From an uncultured Collinsella sp. (GTDB lineage: Bacteria; Actinomycetota; Coriobacteriia; Coriobacteriales; Coriobacteriaceae), in contig URNI01000065.1 in the NCBI GenBank assembly GCA_900549135.1, positions 1 to 10,709 on the forward strand: a stretch of DNA of 10,709 bases. The letters are read 5' to 3'. Below, in pieces: positions 1-5,739 of the stretch; position 1 is the stretch's first letter; every line of letters begins with the position of its first letter. Made by a program: the position numbers and the translations under genes. Below the pieces are notes generated by a model. It saw only the letters and a program-made list of their open reading frames with translations. It did no database searches and was not told where the DNA came from.

Positions 1-284
1 CGTATCGCATTATGGATGCCTGCGGGCGTGCGCTGGCGCTGCTCGAGGACATGGCCGACAAGGGCTCGCGTCAACTGCTGTCCGATGTGGCGTGCGGCGC
101 CGTGTTCTGCCGCGCCGCCATGCAAGGCGCGAGCCTGACGCTCTTTGCCAACACCACATCTATGAAAGACCGGGTGCGTGCCGAGGAACTCGAGGCGGTG
201 TGCGATGAGATGCTGGATACGTGGCTGCCGCGCGCCGATGCGCTGGCGCGCCGCGCCGCCGATGCAGCCAGGAAGAGGGGATAG
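1..284 (+). CDS. fchA: FchA-type methenyl-THF cyclohydrolase / formimino-THF cyclodeaminase, C-terminal part
   Basis: This is a partial gene entering from the left edge, with its first complete codon at 3 and its stop at 282-284. About 93 C-terminal residues are visible out of roughly 200 in the family. The segment with GSRQLLSDVACGAV followed by an Ala-rich helix, then LFANTTSMKD, matches the family pattern of a conserved Ser-Asp followed by a small-residue helix and an Asn-containing strand. The family is the all-helical cyclodeaminase/cyclohydrolase fold, which in anaerobes hydrolyses 5,10-methenyl-THF to 10-formyl-THF or deaminates formimino-THF. The stop lies 2 bp before the folD start, so the two genes are almost certainly co-transcribed and translationally coupled. 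Which of the two activities it has cannot be decided from the C-terminus. The neighbouring folD, which seems to lack its own cyclohydrolase residues, favours the cyclohydrolase role. Confidence 0.8.
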   Translation, partial: YRIMDACGRALALLEDMADKGSRQLLSDVACGAVFCRAAMQGASLTLFANTTSMKDRVRAEELEAVCDEMLDTWLPRADALARRAADAARKRG

Positions 285-286
285 CC

Positions 287-1141
287 ATGGCCGAGCTGCT
301 TAAGGGTGCTCCCGTTGCCCGTGCTTTGACCGAGGAGCTCGTTGCTCGCCGCGTTGCTTTGCGCGAACGCGGCGTTGTGCCGACGCTGGCCATTGTTCGT
401 GTGGGCGAGCGCGAGGACGACCTGTCCTACGAGCGCGGTGCCCTCAAGCGCTGCGAGAAGGTCGGCATTGAGGCTCGCCGCGTTTTGCTTCCTGCCGATG
501 TTTCGCAGGATGAACTGCTGGCGGCTATTAAGGACATCAATGCCAACCCCGCTGTTCATGGCTGCCTAGTGTTTCGCCCGCTGCCCGCTGGACTTGACGA
601 GGATGCGGTTGCCGCGGCGCTCGATCCCGCCAAGGATGTTGACTCCATGACGCCGGCCTCGCTGCTTACCACGCTTTCGGGTCGTGGCGAGGGCTTTGCT
701 CCCTGCACGGCCGAGGCCGTGTTGGCGTTGCTGGACCATTACAGTGTTGAGCTGGATGGGGCCAAGGTTGCGGTCGTCGGTCGGTCTCTGGTGATTGGTC
801 GTCCCGTTGCCGCCATGCTTACGGCTCGCAATGCCACGGTGACGATGTGCCATACGCATACACGCGATCTTGCTGCCGAGTGCCGTTCTGCCGATATCGT
901 TGTTGCGGCCGTTGGACGCGCGAGCACGATTGGCGCGGATGCCGTTCGCGAGGGCCAGACGATCATTGATGTTGGCATTAACTGGGACGAGGCCGCTGGC
1001 AAGCTGGTCGGGGACATCGATTTTGATGCTGCGGAGCCGTTCGTTAACGCCATCACGCCCGTGCCGGGCGGCGTGGGGGCTGTGACCACCGCGATTCTCG
1101 CCAAACACGTGATTGAGGCGGCGGAGCGCGCATCGAAATAG
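287..1141 (+). CDS. folD: FolD-family methylene-THF dehydrogenase, probably lacking cyclohydrolase activity
   Basis: The protein has 284 residues, the usual FolD length. The ATG at 287 is chosen because GAGGGG lies at 275-280, 6 nt upstream, and it follows the fchA stop by 2 bp. The in-frame extension back to 221 would overlap fchA and is not family-like. Visible family features are the folate-site strand PTLAIVRVG (32-40), Tyr48, PLPAG (98-102), KDVD (116-119), the dinucleotide loop GRSLVIGRP (165-173) and PGGVG (260-264). FolD normally oxidises 5,10-methylene-THF and then hydrolyses the methenyl product. Aligned on Tyr48 and the CEKVG segment, the catalytic Lys four residues after the Tyr is Ala52, and the Gln of the usual VQLPLP motif is Phe96. 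Both are linked to cyclohydrolase activity in characterised enzymes, so this protein is inferred to be a dehydrogenase only, with FchA doing the hydrolysis. The Asp of KDVD is retained. Confidence 0.9.
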   Translation: MAELLKGAPVARALTEELVARRVALRERGVVPTLAIVRVGEREDDLSYERGALKRCEKVGIEARRVLLPADVSQDELLAAIKDINANPAVHGCLVFRPLPAGLDEDAVAAALDPAKDVDSMTPASLLTTLSGRGEGFAPCTAEAVLALLDHYSVELDGAKVAVVGRSLVIGRPVAAMLTARNATVTMCHTHTRDLAAECRSADIVVAAVGRASTIGADAVREGQTIIDVGINWDEAAGKLVGDIDFDAAEPFVNAITPVPGGVGAVTTAILAKHVIEAAERASK

Positions 1142-1178
1142 GCGTTTTGGGCTGTTTGAGGGGGTTAGCTATATACCA

Positions 1179-1410
1179 CGTGGTCAAACAATGCCAAATA
1201 TGAGTACTGTTGCCAAGATAGTCACATATATTTTAGGTTAATTTGGCTCTCTAACGATATTTATTATCGATAGAGAGCCTATTTTATTGGACCTATGGGG
1301 AAGTGCATCATCTAATTTTTGAACAAATGTAGACTTTCGACACCCATGCGTAGCAAAATTGCTGTTACTAAATTAGTGACAGTACTCATATTTGGCATTT
1401 TTTGACCACG
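1179..1410. repeat. Pair of inverted repeat copies in AT-rich intergenic block
   Basis: A 32-bp sequence at 1179-1210 recurs in inverse orientation at 1379-1410 with one mismatch. The core reads ATGCCAAATATGAGTACTGT on the plus strand of the left copy. Weaker similarity continues inward for about 26 bp beyond each arm, which suggests two opposed copies of a longer interspersed repeat rather than only short terminal repeats. The 232-bp block is far more AT-rich than the surrounding genes and encodes no convincing protein. No transposase and no clear target-site duplication flank it. It could be a MITE-like element, a REP/BIME-like repeat pair or a large transcript hairpin. Confidence 0.75.
1245..1288 (+). 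terminator. Terminator-like hairpin between the inverted repeats
   Basis: Arms at 1245-1258 and 1266-1279 pair over 14 positions with one mismatch around a 7-nt AT loop. They are followed by the T-rich stretch TATTTTATT at 1280-1288. It lies about 105 bp after folD and could terminate the fchA-folD transcript. It also sits near the centre of the inverted repeat pair, so it may instead be the core of that element. The tail is not a clean T run. Confidence 0.5.
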
Positions 1411-1452
1411 GGGGCTGCCGAGGCCGTGGTTTCGCCCTTTCTGCGCCGAAGC

Positions 1453-1490
1453 GATACACTGTTGCCGTTTGATTTCTTCGCTCAAGGAGG
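1453..1490 (+). promoter_or_regulatory. Possible -10 element and strong ribosome binding site of the dipeptidase gene
   Basis: AAGGAGG at 1484-1490 is a near-perfect Shine-Dalgarno sequence. It decides the start: the ATG at 1491 directly abuts it, whereas the ATG at 1497 lies 6 nt downstream. TACACT at 1455-1460 is a candidate -10 element, but no convincing -35 hexamer was found, so the promoter part is weak. Confidence 0.45.
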
Positions 1491-1496
1491 ATGCGC

Positions 1497-3020
1497 ATGC
1501 CGTGCACAACGATTCTGGTCGGTAAAAACGCAAGCTACGACGGGTCGACCCTGGTCGCGCGTAACGAGGACTCGTCCAACGGGGTGTTTGAGCCCAAGCG
1601 TATGCGCGTGGTGCATCCCGACGAGCAGCCGCGCGTCTACACGAGCGTCCTGAGTCACCTGACCGTTGAACTGCCCGATAACCCCATGCGCTACACGAGC
1701 GTCCCCGATGTTGTTCCGGGCCACGGCATCTGGGCCGAGGCCGGTTTCAACGAGCTCAATGTTGGCATGTCCGCAACCGAGACGCTTACCACCAACGAGC
1801 GCGTCCGCGGCGCCGATCCGCTCGTGGACTACGTGCCCGCCAAGGGCAACGAGGGTGAGGACGGCTATGTGCCGGCGCAGCCTGGTGGCCTGGGCGAGGA
1901 GGACATGGTGACCCTGGTCCTGCCGTATGCCAAGTCCGCCCGCGACGGCGTCCGTATCCTGGGCGACCTGCTCGAGCGCTACGGCACCTACGAGAACAAC
2001 GGCATCGCCTTTAGCGACGTGGACGAGATCTGGTGGCTCGAGACCATCGGCGGCCATCACTGGATCGCCAAGCGCGTGCCCGACGACGCCTATGTGACCA
2101 TGCCTAACCAGCTGGGTATCGACAGCTTTGACCTGGATGACGCCGAGGGCGCCCAGGTCGATCACATGTGCTCCGCCGACCTGCGCGCCTGGATGGCCGA
2201 GTGGCATCTGGACCTGACGCTGAGCGTCGGGGGTGACGGTCCGGCGACGGTCTTTAACCCGCGCGAGGCCTTTGGCTCGCACAGCGACAGCGACCACGTC
2301 TACAACACGCCGCGCGCCTGGTACATGCAGCGCTGCCTCAACCCCAGCGATGTGTGGGACGGTCCCGACGCCGATTACACGCCCGAGAGCGACGATATCC
2401 CCTGGAGCCGCGTGCCCGAGCGCAAGGTGACCATCGAGGACATTAAGTACGTACTCTCGAGCCACTACCAGGGCACGGAGTACGACTGCTACGGCAGCAA
2501 GGGCACGCCCGCTACGCGTGGTGCCTATCGCCCCATCGGCATCAACCGCAACAGCCAGCTTGCCGTGTTGCAGCTGCGCCCCTATGCGCAGCCGGCCTAC
2601 CGCGCCGTGCAGTGGATGGCCTTTGGTTCCAACTCGTTTAACGCGCTGGTTCCGCTGTACGCCAACGTCGAGACTATGCCCGAGTACTATGCCGACACGC
2701 AGGCTCGCGTGACGTCCGAAAACTTCTACTGGGCCAACCGCCTGATTGGCGCGCTGGCTGACGTCCGCTTCCATGAGTGCGGCCGCGCGGTCGAGGATTA
2801 TCAGGAGAAGATCGGTGGCATGGGCCACAAGCAGATCCATGACGTCGACGCTGCCGTAGCCGCTCTGCCCGAGGTCGAGGTGCCTGCCGAGCTTGCACGC
2901 GCCAACGAGGCCTTTGCCGAGCGTGTTCGCGTGGAGACCGATGCCCTGCTGGGCAAGGTGCTTTACACCACGAGCTGCGCCATGAAGAACTCTTTCGCGA
3001 TGAATGACAACGTGAGGTAG
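1497..3020 (+). CDS. pepD: C69-family dipeptidase (PepD-like)
   Basis: This 507-residue protein belongs to peptidase family C69, the N-terminal-nucleophile dipeptidases known from lactobacilli and other Gram-positives. The start MPCTTILVGKNASYDGS places Cys3 at the position of the catalytic nucleophile that is exposed by removal of the preceding residues. ARNEDS follows shortly after, as in the family. Other family segments are GFNELNVGMSATET (from residue 83), the EIWWLET strand (from 177) followed by GGHHWIAKRVPDDAY, and IGINRNSQLAVLQLRP towards the C-terminal half. No signal peptide or membrane segment is present, so it should be cytoplasmic and cleave dipeptides from imported peptides. 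The family length is about 470-500, so it is complete. The gene is monocistronic by position, with an AT-rich gap upstream and about 100 bp downstream before the next gene. The substrate range cannot be read from the sequence. Confidence 0.93.
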   Translation: MPCTTILVGKNASYDGSTLVARNEDSSNGVFEPKRMRVVHPDEQPRVYTSVLSHLTVELPDNPMRYTSVPDVVPGHGIWAEAGFNELNVGMSATETLTTNERVRGADPLVDYVPAKGNEGEDGYVPAQPGGLGEEDMVTLVLPYAKSARDGVRILGDLLERYGTYENNGIAFSDVDEIWWLETIGGHHWIAKRVPDDAYVTMPNQLGIDSFDLDDAEGAQVDHMCSADLRAWMAEWHLDLTLSVGGDGPATVFNPREAFGSHSDSDHVYNTPRAWYMQRCLNPSDVWDGPDADYTPESDDIPWSRVPERKVTIEDIKYVLSSHYQGTEYDCYGSKGTPATRGAYRPIGINRNSQLAVLQLRPYAQPAYRAVQWMAFGSNSFNALVPLYANVETMPEYYADTQARVTSENFYWANRLIGALADVRFHECGRAVEDYQEKIGGMGHKQIHDVDAAVAALPEVEVPAELARANEAFAERVRVETDALLGKVLYTTSCAMKNSFAMNDNVR

Positions 3021-3054
3021 GGATTTCCCGTCGATCGAATAGCGCTAAAACGCT

Positions 3055-3084
3055 TTGTCGCTTTCGCTCAATCTTGGGTACAAG
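3055..3084 (+). promoter_or_regulatory. Candidate promoter of the phasin-like/ABC1 kinase operon
   Basis: TTGTCG at 3055-3060 and TACAAG at 3079-3084 are separated by 18 bp in the 99-bp gap after the dipeptidase gene. Both hexamers are imperfect matches to a vegetative sigma-factor promoter, and the placement about 35 bp before the start codon is sensible. No operator-like palindrome was noticed. Confidence 0.35.
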
Positions 3085-3119
3085 AACGCCAATGCAGTTG
3101 TTTGTGATTGGAGATAACC

Positions 3120-3536
3120 ATGGTTATGAAACTCGATCAGCTTGTTAACGGCGCCATTAACGTGGGCTTTGGCGCTGCCGCCGTTGCTGTCGAAGGCGGC
3201 AAGAAGGTCCTCGACGACCTTAACACCAAGGGCGAGCAGGTCCGCAAGGACACCACCACCCCCGATATCGCCCGCAGTGTGTCCGACATGTTCGAGCAGG
3301 CCGGCGGTACCATCTCCGATCTGACCGAGCGCTTGGGCATGCAGGGCGAGACCGCGGCCCAGCGCGTGCTTGACGAGCTCATCCTTGCCCGGGTCCGCGT
3401 CATGACCGCCCCCGAGCGCACGGCCTTCCTGGCCCATGTGCGCGACATCGTCGATTCGGTCGAGGACAACGTGACCTCGGTGCCCGTCGAGTCCGTTGAG
3501 CCCGACGATGCGAAGGATACCGAAGAGGCTGAGTAG
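3120..3536 (+). CDS. Phasin-like helical protein encoded with the ABC1 kinase
   Basis: This is a 138-residue protein. The ATG at 3120 is preferred because GGAG at 3110-3113 lies 6 nt upstream. The in-frame TTG at 3108 overlaps that site, and an ATG at 3126 is a further option. The N-terminal segment (about 5-30) is small-residue rich and weakly amphipathic. Residues about 30-120 are predicted helical with heptad-like spacing, and the tail is acidic (ending DDAKDTEEAE). This resembles the phasin/PhaF-like family of short coiled-coil proteins often annotated as polyhydroxyalkanoate synthesis regulators. No PHA synthase is in the window. The stop is 8 bp before the ABC1-kinase start, so the two are co-expressed and may act together, for example as a partner or membrane-associated adaptor. 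The function is not established from sequence, and the family assignment rests on composition and context. Confidence 0.6.
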   Translation: MVMKLDQLVNGAINVGFGAAAVAVEGGKKVLDDLNTKGEQVRKDTTTPDIARSVSDMFEQAGGTISDLTERLGMQGETAAQRVLDELILARVRVMTAPERTAFLAHVRDIVDSVEDNVTSVPVESVEPDDAKDTEEAE

Positions 3537-3544
3537 CAGCGCAG

Positions 3545-5308
3545 ATGGCAGATTCCACCACCGATTACAACAATCTAGATCCCTTGGGTGACGAGGCGGC
3601 GGTTGTCGATGAGGTCGACGCCGCCGTCTCGGGCGCTCGCAAGAAGCCGCGCGCTGTCGATATGGTGCCCGAGGAGCCCGACGCGATGGCGCCGGACGAG
3701 GAATACCAGCTCACGCCGGCGGGTCGCCGCGAGCGTATCGGGCAGATTGTTCGCCTGGTTAAAAAGTACCGCGTGTGGGATAACCTCACGCCGGTTCGCT
3801 TGCGCCGCCTGCTCGAGGAGCTCGGCCCCATGTTCGTCAAGATGGGGCAGATTCTGGCCAACCGGTCCGAGATTCTGCCGCAGCGCTTTTGCGATGAGCT
3901 GCGCCGTCTGCGTTCCGACGTGGAGCCGGTGCCGTACGAGGTAGTGCTCCGCTGCTTGGAAGAGGAATACGGCCTGCGCCTGGGGGAGATGTTCGATGCG
4001 ATCGACCCCAATCCGCTTGGTAGCGCATCGCTCGCACAGGTACATCGCGCTCGTCTGGTGACGGGCGAGGACGTGGCCGTCAAGGTTCAGCGCCCCGGTG
4101 CGCAGCAGGTTATGGCACAGGACATCGATATCATCCGCTCGGTGGTGCGTATCGTTTCCAAGTTCGTCAACACCGATCAATTCGTTGACCTGCACGGCGT
4201 GGTCGAGGAGCTGTGGACCTCGTTTCGCGAGGAGACCAACTTTTTGGCCGAGGCCAAAAACCTCAACGACTTCTACGAGTTCCATAAGAGCGTTCATGGC
4301 GTGACGTGCCCTAAATCCTATCTGGACCTGTGCACCGAACACGTGGTGGTTATGGACTACGTCGACGGCATTTCGATCGCCGATCCTGAACGCTTAGTGG
4401 CCGAGGGCTATGACTTGGAAAAGATCGGTGCCGCGATTGTCGAGGACTACTCGACGCAGGTGCTCGACGACGGCTTTTTCCATGCCGACCCGCATGCGGG
4501 AAACATCATCCTCAAGGACGGCATCGTTTACTTTATCGATTTGGGTATGGTCGGACGCATGTCGAGCCACGACCGCGGTATCGTCAAGGACATGATTTTC
4601 GCCGTGGCCGAGGGCGACGTGCCCAAGCTCAAGGATTCGCTCATGCGCTTCGCCGTGACGCGTGGCGACTCGGCCGAGCTCGATCATTCAGCGTTTTTGT
4701 CCGATTTGGACTTTATCGTGGCTGACTTTGCGGGCCTTGACCTTAAGGACCTAGATATCGGCGAGTTTTTGACTTCGCTGTTAAACCTCGCGCGCAAAAA
4801 TGACGTTGAGCTGCCGAGCGTGGTGACGATGTTCGCCCGCGGCATGGTGACGCTCGAGGGCCTGTTGACCGAGTACATGCCCAACGTCAACATGATCCAG
4901 ATCATCCAGACGCACATCAAAAACGAGAAGAGCACCTATGCCCGCATGCGCGAGATGGGGCGCGATCTTGCCGCAAGCAGCTATCGTGCGGCAAAAGGCT
5001 CGCTCGAGGCGGCCGAGTATCTGGGCTTGGCTTCGCGTATGCTCACGCGCGGCCAGCTTAAGGTGAACACGCAGATCATGAGCAGCGATAAGGCGCTGCG
5101 ACAGCTAGGTGGGATTATCGACCGCATGTCGATGGCTATTGTTATCGCCGGCTTGTTTATCGGTTCGTCGGTGGTGTACTACGCGCGCATCGAGCCGGTT
5201 GTGTTTGGTATCCCGGTCATTGGCTTTATGGGCTACGTGAGCGCGCTGGTGCTGGCGCTTATGCTGGGCCGCAATATCTGGCTCAACAGCCACGGCGGCA
5301 AGCACTAG
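3545..5308 (+). CDS. ubiB: ABC1/UbiB (AarF) family atypical kinase, membrane-anchored
   Basis: This 587-residue protein has the full ABC1/ADCK/UbiB signature. Residues 1-60 are an acidic disordered lead. The family-specific KxGQ motif is KMGQ at 99-102 within FVKMGQILANRSEILP. The Ala-rich nucleotide loop is GSASLAQVH (159-167), the ATP-site Lys is K180 in AVKVQRPG, the catalytic loop is HADPHAGN (313-320, Asp315 and Asn320), and the metal-binding DFG equivalent is DLG (332-334). Two C-terminal hydrophobic segments (about 528-547 and 553-574) anchor it in the membrane. Family members support isoprenoid quinone synthesis or lipid homeostasis and act as ATPases rather than ordinary protein kinases. 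The target here is unknown: in an anaerobe without ubiquinone it may be menaquinone or another prenyl lipid. No strong Shine-Dalgarno precedes the ATG at 3545, which fits translational coupling to the gene 8 bp upstream. The symbol denotes the family, not a proven ubiquinone role. Confidence 0.9.
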   Translation: MADSTTDYNNLDPLGDEAAVVDEVDAAVSGARKKPRAVDMVPEEPDAMAPDEEYQLTPAGRRERIGQIVRLVKKYRVWDNLTPVRLRRLLEELGPMFVKMGQILANRSEILPQRFCDELRRLRSDVEPVPYEVVLRCLEEEYGLRLGEMFDAIDPNPLGSASLAQVHRARLVTGEDVAVKVQRPGAQQVMAQDIDIIRSVVRIVSKFVNTDQFVDLHGVVEELWTSFREETNFLAEAKNLNDFYEFHKSVHGVTCPKSYLDLCTEHVVVMDYVDGISIADPERLVAEGYDLEKIGAAIVEDYSTQVLDDGFFHADPHAGNIILKDGIVYFIDLGMVGRMSSHDRGIVKDMIFAVAEGDVPKLKDSLMRFAVTRGDSAELDHSAFLSDLDFIVADFAGLDLKDLDIGEFLTSLLNLARKNDVELPSVVTMFARGMVTLEGLLTEYMPNVNMIQIIQTHIKNEKSTYARMREMGRDLAASSYRAAKGSLEAAEYLGLASRMLTRGQLKVNTQIMSSDKALRQLGGIIDRMSMAIVIAGLFIGSSVVYYARIEPVVFGIPVIGFMGYVSALVLALMLGRNIWLNSHGGKH

Positions 5309-5359
5309 AGGCTGCGACCGTCACCGCATTTTCCTTTCGCAAACAATAGCTTTTACCTT

Positions 5360-5387
5360 GGGCTTCGCCTGCGTGCGAGGCCCTTTT
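5360..5387 (+). terminator. Intrinsic terminator of the phasin-like/ABC1 kinase operon
   Basis: GGGCTTCGC at 5360-5368 pairs with GCGAGGCCC at 5375-5383, a 9-bp stem with one G-T wobble and a 6-nt loop, followed by TTTT at 5384-5387. It lies about 50 bp after the ABC1-kinase stop and insulates that operon from the riboswitch-controlled genes. Confidence 0.8.
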
Positions 5388-5390
5388 GCG

Positions 5391-5399
5391 TGATAGCAT
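5391..5399 (+). promoter_or_regulatory. Possible extended -10 promoter for the riboswitch leader
   Basis: TGATAGCAT fits a TGnTAnnAT extended -10 element just after the terminator and about 25 bp before the aptamer. No good -35 hexamer is visible at the right distance. TTGACG at 5401-5406 could be an alternative -35, but its matching -10 would fall inside the aptamer P1 stem. Low confidence. Confidence 0.3.
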
Positions 5400-5423
5400 A
5401 TTGACGGTTTTAATCGATGGCCT

Positions 5424-5596
5424 AGATGGTGGTGCGGAGACGCGCGAATGCGCGGTTTTCCTGCGCGTTTGGGGGAATCGGGGTGCAAGTCCCCGGCTGT
5501 ACCAGTAACCGTAATTCCTCTTGGCTCGGGATGTTCGCGTCGCAGATCGGACGGCGCGCCTGAGCCGTTAAGGTTAAGTCGGATCGCCTCCCATCT
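5424..5596 (+). ncRNA. Cobalamin riboswitch aptamer
   Basis: The conserved core is present in order: GGGGGAATCGGGGTGCAAGT (5471-5490), CCCCGGCTGTACCAGTAACC (5491-5510) continuing to GT, and a B12-box-like AAGTCGGATCGCCTCCC near 5576-5592. AGATGG (5424-5429) is exactly complementary to CCATCT (5591-5596) and closes the domain as P1, with GGTGGTGC just inside as in the family. The B12 box departs from the usual AGCCAGGAGACC-type sequence at several positions. These riboswitches bind adenosyl-, methyl- or hydroxocobalamin and normally turn expression off when B12 is plentiful. It controls the two DUF4430 genes downstream. The helix assignment beyond P1 and the core was not modelled. Confidence 0.9.
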
Positions 5597-5739
5597 TGCA
5601 TGCGGCTGCGGCGTATGCCGCCGGTGTGCATAGGGCTCTGGAGGGAAGGGGGACCCCGATGGGGGAACTCGGGCGCAACATGCGCGATGACGTGGGGCAG
5701 CTTCAAGGCAACGCTCCAAGTACAGACAATAGGAGACAA
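5597..5739 (+). promoter_or_regulatory. Leader between riboswitch and start codon (expression platform)
   Basis: This 143-nt leader contains small GC-rich hairpins (GCGGC at 5608-5612 with GCCGC at 5617-5621; CCCC at 5654-5657 with GGGG at 5661-5664). It has no hairpin followed by a T run, so control by an intrinsic terminator looks unlikely here. AGGAG at 5731-5735 is the ribosome binding site and has a short upstream complement, CTCC at 5714-5717, so sequestration of translation initiation is possible. An in-frame ATG at 5659 is preceded by a purine-rich run and is an alternative start. Confidence 0.5.

Noticed and set aside
1406..1429. CCACGG/CCGTGG hairpin at the right end of the inverted repeat block
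   Set aside because: A 6-bp stem with a 12-nt loop and no T run. It can arise by chance in GC-rich DNA and partly overlaps the repeat arm.
1312..1533. 73-codon minus-strand frame across the inverted repeat and into the dipeptidase start
   Set aside because: It overlaps a repeat and the start of a well-supported gene, has no recognisable domain, and begins inside the dipeptidase coding region.
3041..3056. Small hairpin AGCG/CGCT followed by TT after the dipeptidase gene
   Set aside because: Only about 4 bp of stem and no T run, and it overlaps the candidate promoter of the next operon. Not enough for a terminator call.
5596..5739. N-terminal extension of the large surface protein from a TTG at 5596
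   Set aside because: It would begin inside the last base pairs of the riboswitch P1 stem, has no ribosome binding site, and would push the signal peptide far from the N-terminus. ATG 5740 with AGGAG is better.
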